Source: an uncultured Pseudorhodobacter sp. (GTDB lineage Bacteria > Pseudomonadota > Alphaproteobacteria > Rhodobacterales > Rhodobacteraceae). From it: a stretch of 17,531 nucleotides of DNA. The position numbers and the translations under genes are program-made. Below are positions 13,552 through 17,531 of this stretch, in pieces. The notes beneath the pieces were generated by a model, which had not been told where the DNA came from, did not search any database, and was given only the letters and a program-made list of their open reading frames with translations. Location: the NCBI GenBank assembly GCA_945957495.1, contig CAMFLG010000015.1, forward strand, positions 1-17,531, given 5' to 3'. Within the stretch, counting starts at the first letter, position 1; each line of letters starts with the position of its first letter.

Positions 13552-14832
13552 ATGCAGCTTACCAGCCCTGCTGAACTTGTCGCCTTTGCGCAAGGATGCC
13601 GGGACCAATCCGCAACAGCGGTTGTGCCCTCACGCTTGATTTCAATCTGGGAAATCACCCAGTGGATCCTGCCAATGGCCCCGGAACATCTGCGCCGGGT
13701 GCTGGCTGCTGAGCCGCATTTACCGCAAGGGATGACCGGGACAGAAGGTGGCACACGTTGGTTCACCCCGGCCGATGTCGCGGCCCTGCGTCGGCATTTC
13801 ACCACCGGGCCACGGGGGCGGCGCTATCTTGCGAACAGGCCTGCGGGCAGTCAGGCGGCAGTTGTCGCTCTGGCCGGACCACAAGGGGCGAGCGGGCGCA
13901 GCAGCAGCCTGATTCATCTGGCAACCGCCGCAGCGTTGGCAGGGCTGCGGGTGTTGATGATTGATGCCGACCCTGCAGGCCGCTTGGCGGCGGCTTACGG
14001 GCTGCCTGCAGAGGGGGCCGGGGTGACGGCACTGCTGGGCCAGACGGCGGCTGTGCAGTTGCGCCGGTTGAACGAGGCGCGACTGGACCGGGGTGAATCC
14101 CCCCTGGCGATGGCTGAAAGCCTCGCCCGCGCTTTGGCCACACCTCTGCCCGATCTGATCCGACCGACGGTGTGGCCGGGTTTGGATCTGTTGGCAGCGG
14201 GGCCTGATCTGATGCAGGCTGATCTGCAAATCCTCAGCTGGCGGGCAGGCCTGCGCGGTTGGCAGCCCTGGCAGGCTTTGGCCGCCGGGTTGCAGACGGA
14301 AGGCTTGCGCGACCGCTATGATCTGATCCTGATCGACACCGGGCGAGGCCTGGGCTCGCTGGCTTTGGCGGCGCTGAATGCGGCCGAGATCCTTCTGGCG
14401 CCCATCCCGTTGCACAGCGATCCGCAGCACATGGCCGCCCTGAACGCGCTGGGGTCGGGTCTGACGGCTCTTGGCCAGGCTGTGGCCGATCAGCAAGCCG
14501 AGGCCGCGATGACGGCCCGCGCCTTGGGGCAACTGTTGCCGGAAGCGACCCTGCCCTGGCAACGCCTGCTTGTGCTGCCGGTGCGGGCCACGCCTGCGAC
14601 AGCGGCTCAGGCAGGCGGTTTCGCGGCGAAACTTGGGGCAGCTCTGCTGCCCAACCCGCTGCCGGAACTGGCCGTCCTTGCCACGGGGCAGATGCGTAAT
14701 TTCTATGACCTTGATTACCGCGATCTGGGGCGGCAAGACTACGGCCCGCTGCGACAAGCCTGCCAGGATGGCTGGACCGGCTTTGCCAGCGTTTTGCAGC
14801 AGCATTGGGCGGCGCAAGGCAAGCTGGTCTGA
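13552..14832 (+). CDS. parA: ParA-like partition ATPase homologue with altered P-loop
   Basis: This 426-aa protein resembles the long type Ia ParA proteins (P1 ParA, RepA of repABC). It has an N-terminal helix-turn-helix-like region of about 95 residues (LISIWEITQWIL ... RWFTPADVAALRRHF), then the ATPase domain. The Walker A region reads AGPQGASGRSSS (about 108-119), where ParA has KGGxxKTT/S: the signature lysine aligns with Gln111 and the P-loop lysine with Arg116. The A' motif LMIDADPAG (about Asp138) and Walker B LILIDTGRGLG (about Asp262) are kept. Canonical ParA ATP turnover is therefore doubtful. The ATG at 13552 is supported by AGAGG six bases upstream; a TTG at 13522 is less likely. 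The gene is divergent from repA across the origin. No parB follows: the next gene is an RTX protein after a gap of about 140 bp. Its role in segregation, or only in regulation, is open. Confidence 0.82.
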   Translation: MQLTSPAELVAFAQGCRDQSATAVVPSRLISIWEITQWILPMAPEHLRRVLAAEPHLPQGMTGTEGGTRWFTPADVAALRRHFTTGPRGRRYLANRPAGSQAAVVALAGPQGASGRSSSLIHLATAAALAGLRVLMIDADPAGRLAAAYGLPAEGAGVTALLGQTAAVQLRRLNEARLDRGESPLAMAESLARALATPLPDLIRPTVWPGLDLLAAGPDLMQADLQILSWRAGLRGWQPWQALAAGLQTEGLRDRYDLILIDTGRGLGSLALAALNAAEILLAPIPLHSDPQHMAALNALGSGLTALGQAVADQQAEAAMTARALGQLLPEATLPWQRLLVLPVRATPATAAQAGGFAAKLGAALLPNPLPELAVLATGQMRNFYDLDYRDLGRQDYGPLRQACQDGWTGFASVLQQHWAAQGKLV

Positions 14833-14973
14833 CCCTGGCCCTGCCAATTTGCATTTTAGCCAATTGCGGCTTGGATCTTAGGTAAAGGTCGTGATCCTGC
14901 CCCGCTTTGGGCTGCACTGCCGCCCTGCCCCAGCGCGACCCTGACCCCGCTTTCTGTGGGGGTGGGGTCCACT

Positions 14974-17382
14974 GTGGGTTATTTTCAATTGATGCGAACC
15001 CGTAACGACGGGCCCGCAGGCTATATGGCAGGGATCACCGATCTGGCGCTGTGCGAAATGCCGGGCAGTTCCCGGGTCTTTTCGATCAGCGGCAGTCAGG
15101 GTGGCCTGCTTTGCCGCAACCCCGACAGCGCCATGGCGATCACCGCCACCCAAGCCCACCCGGCCACAGAGGCGCGTGCGAGTGCTGCAGGTCTGGAACT
15201 GGTCTACATCGGCGGGCGGGCGGCCTTGCTGCGCTTTGGCACTGGTGCTGGGTTACAAGCCAACTGGCTCGGGTCGACCGGCGAGGTTGGCACAAGCTTT
15301 GCATTGCCCATCGCCCCCTCGGGCACGATTTTGGCGATCAAGGCCGTGGCGATCAAGGCCGTGGCGGGCAATAATGGCAGCACACTGATCTTCAACAGCA
15401 CGTTGCAAAACCCCGGCATCACCGTCTGGCTGCGCAGCGCAGATGGCAGGGTCAGCTTTGTCCAGCAACTGATCCCACAGGGCACTCAGGCGGGTTATGA
15501 CACCGTTGACCTGCAAGTGGTCAGCCGTGCCGAAGGGCGCTATCTGCTGGCGCTGTCGGCGCAGGGCAATACCTTGTCGGTCTTTGCGATCGGTGCCAAC
15601 ACTCAAACCCCTTTGGTGGATCTGATCGGAGCCGATGACGGGCTCTGGGTTGGGGGGCCCAGTAAACTGGCCATCGCGCAGATGGGGGGGCGTGATTTTG
15701 TGCTCTTGGGGGCCTCAGGCAGTTCGTCAATCACGGTTCTGGAACTGGGGGCGTCTGGCCGATTGCAGGTGATCGACCAGGTTCTGGACGATCTGACAAC
15801 CCGGTTTCAGGGTGTCACGGTGCTGGAGACCGCCACAGTCAACGGTCAGGTCTTTGTGGTGGCGGGTGGCGGCGATGACGGGCTGAGCCTGTTTGCCTTG
15901 CTGCCAAGCGGGCGGTTGGTGCATCTGGAAAGCATCGCGGACGCAACGGGTGGCACATTGGAAAACGTCTCGGCACTGACCCTGCGCGTCAGTGCCGCCG
16001 GGCTGGATGTCTTTGTCGCGGGCCTCGGCGCGGCGGGCGTCAGCCAGTTTCACCTTGATCTGGGCAGTATCACCGCGCCGCAGATCGCAAATGACCTGGG
16101 CCAAAAGCTGCAAGGTGGCGCGGGCAGCGACCTTTTGATGGGCGGCGACGGTGCGGATCAGCTCTATGGCGGTGCGGGAGCGGATATCCTGTTCGATGGT
16201 GGCGGGGCAGATCAGCTTTACGGCGGCACAGGAGCGGATGTTTTCGTGATCCAGCCCGACGGGCTACGCGATGAGCTGCGCGATTTCGAGCCTGGGATTG
16301 ACCGGCTGGATCTGACTGCGCTGGGGCGGATCTACAGTCGTGATGCGATAGAGTTCATCGCCATGACAGGCGGAATCCTGCTGCGGGTGGCGGGGGAAGA
16401 CATCGCTCTTTACGCCGCCGATGGTAAGGTGATCGGCCCCGGTCAGCTGACAGACGCCGATCTTTTCGGCCCGGGCCACACTCAGCCCATCGTACAACCG
16501 GACACACCGCGCACAGCTTATGGCACCAACCTGTCCGAGATGTTCGTCGGTCGCGGTGGTAATGACACCTTATTGGGCGGGGCGGGCAATGACCTGCTGG
16601 ATGGGGCGGGCGGCAATGATTGGCTGTTGGGCGGCTGGGACAATGATCAGCTTTTGGGCCGCGATGGCGATGATACCTTGTGGAGCGGTTCAGGCAACGA
16701 CACCTGCTTTGGCGGTCAGGGCGCGGATGTGCTGTACGGCGAATTGGGCGATGATGCCCTTTGGGGGCGTGAAGGGAACGACCTGGTCTGGGGCAATTTG
16801 GGCAACGATTTATTGGCTGGGGAAGCGGGCAACGATACACTTTGGGGCGGTAATGGCAACGACACGCTGTGGGGGGGCGATGGCTGGGATGCCTTGCGCG
16901 GGGAATGGGGGGAGGATCAGCTTTGCGGCGCTGCGGGTGATGACTTGCTGGCGGGGGGCGAGGGGAATGATTGGCTGTGGGGCAATGATGGATCGGACCG
17001 GCTGGAGGGGGATCTGGGCAATGATCTGATGCAGGGCGGCGATGGCGATGATTTGCTGCTGGGCAGCCTTGGCGATGATACGCTGCTGGGTGGGCGCGGT
17101 TCTGACCGGCTTGTCGGCGGGCCGGGGCGCAATGTGCTGACGGGAGGAGAGAATGCGGACGCATTCGTATTCAACGTTGCCGCCGGTGGTCTGCATCGGG
17201 TGACGGATTTCCACCCCGAGGATCGGGTCGAATTGCAGGGCTTTGGCTATGGCTCCTTTGCGGCGGTGCAGGCGCATCTGAGCCAAAGCGGTGCTGCGGT
17301 GATCTTTGCCGACAAGGGGCTGGAGATCATATTCGACTCGATGACGCTGGCGCAATTTCAGGCCGATGATTTCGGCTTTTAG
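14974..17382 (+). CDS. RTX protein with propeller-like N-terminal half and type I secretion C-terminus
   Basis: The protein has about 802 residues. The first half (to nt 16090) has no RTX motifs but repeated beta-rich segments of similar style (LELVYIGGRAALLRF, RYLLALSAQGNTLSVFAIG, FVLLGASGSSSITVLELG, VFVVAGGGDDGLSLFAL, LDVFVAGLGAAGVSQF), as in beta-propellers. A first RTX block (nt 16110-16245) is followed by a serralysin-like FVIQ...LRDFEPGIDRLDL segment. A second, longer block (16540-17150) ends in FVFNVAAGGLHRVTDFHPEDRVEL and the terminal DDFGF, typical of type I secretion substrates. The second block is unusually rich in Trp (11 in about 135 residues, as in DTLWGG) and has two Cys. The start is uncertain. 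GTG at 14974 (VGYFQLMRT) has a G-rich stretch six bases upstream; GTG at 14956 and ATG at 14992 are alternatives. No enzyme motif is visible. It may be a surface or matrix protein; the secretion genes are not in the window. Confidence 0.88.
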   Translation: MGYFQLMRTRNDGPAGYMAGITDLALCEMPGSSRVFSISGSQGGLLCRNPDSAMAITATQAHPATEARASAAGLELVYIGGRAALLRFGTGAGLQANWLGSTGEVGTSFALPIAPSGTILAIKAVAIKAVAGNNGSTLIFNSTLQNPGITVWLRSADGRVSFVQQLIPQGTQAGYDTVDLQVVSRAEGRYLLALSAQGNTLSVFAIGANTQTPLVDLIGADDGLWVGGPSKLAIAQMGGRDFVLLGASGSSSITVLELGASGRLQVIDQVLDDLTTRFQGVTVLETATVNGQVFVVAGGGDDGLSLFALLPSGRLVHLESIADATGGTLENVSALTLRVSAAGLDVFVAGLGAAGVSQFHLDLGSITAPQIANDLGQKLQGGAGSDLLMGGDGADQLYGGAGADILFDGGGADQLYGGTGADVFVIQPDGLRDELRDFEPGIDRLDLTALGRIYSRDAIEFIAMTGGILLRVAGEDIALYAADGKVIGPGQLTDADLFGPGHTQPIVQPDTPRTAYGTNLSEMFVGRGGNDTLLGGAGNDLLDGAGGNDWLLGGWDNDQLLGRDGDDTLWSGSGNDTCFGGQGADVLYGELGDDALWGREGNDLVWGNLGNDLLAGEAGNDTLWGGNGNDTLWGGDGWDALRGEWGEDQLCGAAGDDLLAGGEGNDWLWGNDGSDRLEGDLGNDLMQGGDGDDLLLGSLGDDTLLGGRGSDRLVGGPGRNVLTGGENADAFVFNVAAGGLHRVTDFHPEDRVELQGFGYGSFAAVQAHLSQSGAAVIFADKGLEIIFDSMTLAQFQADDFGF
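15334..15363 (+). repeat. Perfect 15-bp tandem duplication in the RTX gene
   Basis: GCGATCAAGGCCGTG occurs twice in direct succession, in frame, and encodes AIKAV twice. The identity at synonymous positions points to a recent slippage or duplication event inside the propeller-like half. Confidence 0.85.
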
Positions 17383-17385
17383 CCG
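17373..17385. terminator. Small hairpin over the RTX stop codon
   Basis: CGGCT-TTT-AGCCG forms a perfect 5-bp stem with a three-base loop across the TAG stop. A GTTTTTCC run follows at about 17398-17405. It may be a weak terminator between the convergent RTX and galE-like genes, which are only 10 bp apart. Confidence 0.3.
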
Positions 17386-17392
17386 CGGCCTG

Positions 17393-17531
17393 TTACCGTT
17401 TTTCCTTGGTCGCGAACCCGCCGGATTTGTGCCAGGCCCAGGCATCGCCGATCATCTGCGGCAGGGTGGATCGCCGGGGCTGCCAGCCCAGTTCCTCGGT
17501 CGCGCGGCGGCTGCCGGACACCAGTTTGGTC
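17393..17531 (-). CDS. galE: UDP-glucose 4-epimerase-like protein (GalE type), C-terminal 46 codons
   Basis: Reading the minus strand from the window edge to the TAA at 17395-17393 gives a peptide containing KLVSGSRRATEELGWQP and then LPQMIGDAWAWHKSGGF. The pattern K-L-V-x-x-S-x-x-A-x-x-E-L-G-W-x-P followed by a D-A-W-x-W-H helix is the characteristic C-terminus of GalE-type extended short-chain dehydrogenases, which interconvert UDP-glucose and UDP-galactose or related sugars with bound NAD. The N-terminal Rossmann fold and catalytic residues lie outside the window, so the exact substrate cannot be judged. In this setting it would supply sugar nucleotides for the exported polysaccharide. The gene converges on the RTX gene with 10 bp between stop codons. 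Confidence 0.72.
   Translation of the reverse strand, partial: TKLVSGSRRATEELGWQPRRSTLPQMIGDAWAWHKSGGFATKEKR

Noticed and set aside
13397..13639. A short plus-strand frame in the origin with a hydrophobic stretch (about 80 codons)
   Set aside because: It has a TTG start without ribosome site, lies in AT-rich origin DNA where hydrophobic codons arise by chance, and runs into parA in another frame.
13720..14847. A 375-codon open frame on the minus strand opposite parA
   Set aside because: Gln/Arg/Pro-rich shadow; the plus frame has a ribosome site and ParA motifs.
14833..14973. parB or a small gene between parA and the second RTX gene
   Set aside because: Only about 140 bp, no ATG-led frame of useful length, and no ribosome site; the direct repeat GCCAATT seen there is too short to call.

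Overview
The window looks like part of a plasmid or chromid from an alphaproteobacterium of the Rhodobacterales (roseobacter-type). The clues are high GC, a replication initiator of the RPA (RepA) family divergent from a ParA-like gene, GSCFA proteins, and long RTX proteins with the acidic nonapeptide style common in that order. I recognise the families from memory and ran no searches, so the taxonomic placement is an inference.

Layout. Positions 1-3657 (minus) hold the first 1219 codons of a very large RTX calcium-binding protein whose end lies off the left edge. Positions 3856-6364 (minus) hold the ATPase (KpsT-like) and the polysaccharide co-polymerase (KpsE-like) of a capsule/exopolysaccharide ABC exporter. 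Divergent from these, 6485-10096 (plus) is a compact operon of the exporter permease (KpsM-like), a sulfotransferase and a GT4-type glycosyltransferase. Convergent to it, 10123-11867 (minus) is a translationally coupled pair: a GSCFA-domain protein followed by a small SGNH-like protein. Positions 12032-13063 (minus) are repA. The 13064-13551 gap is the probable replication origin, with a DnaA box, three 22-bp iterons, an AT-rich stretch and two interrupted palindromes. parA follows at 13552-14832 (plus), then a second RTX protein with a propeller-like N-terminal half (about 14974-17382, plus). The window closes with the C-terminal end of a GalE-like sugar-nucleotide epimerase on the minus strand.

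How it fits together. KpsM, KpsT and KpsE would export a polysaccharide across the inner membrane. The glycosyltransferase builds it, the sulfotransferase may sulfate it, the GSCFA/SGNH pair may add or remove acyl groups, and the epimerase supplies sugar nucleotides. The two RTX proteins are probably secreted by a type I system encoded elsewhere and may act as surface adhesins or matrix proteins. The whole resembles the extrachromosomal surface-polysaccharide and biofilm replicons known from roseobacters.

The most unusual points are a ParA homologue in which both P-loop lysines are replaced and no parB is visible, matched interrupted palindromes (each with a 21-nt spacer) in front of repA and parA, a 9-nt homopolymer in the co-polymerase gene, and recent-looking internal duplications in both the large RTX gene and the co-polymerase gene.
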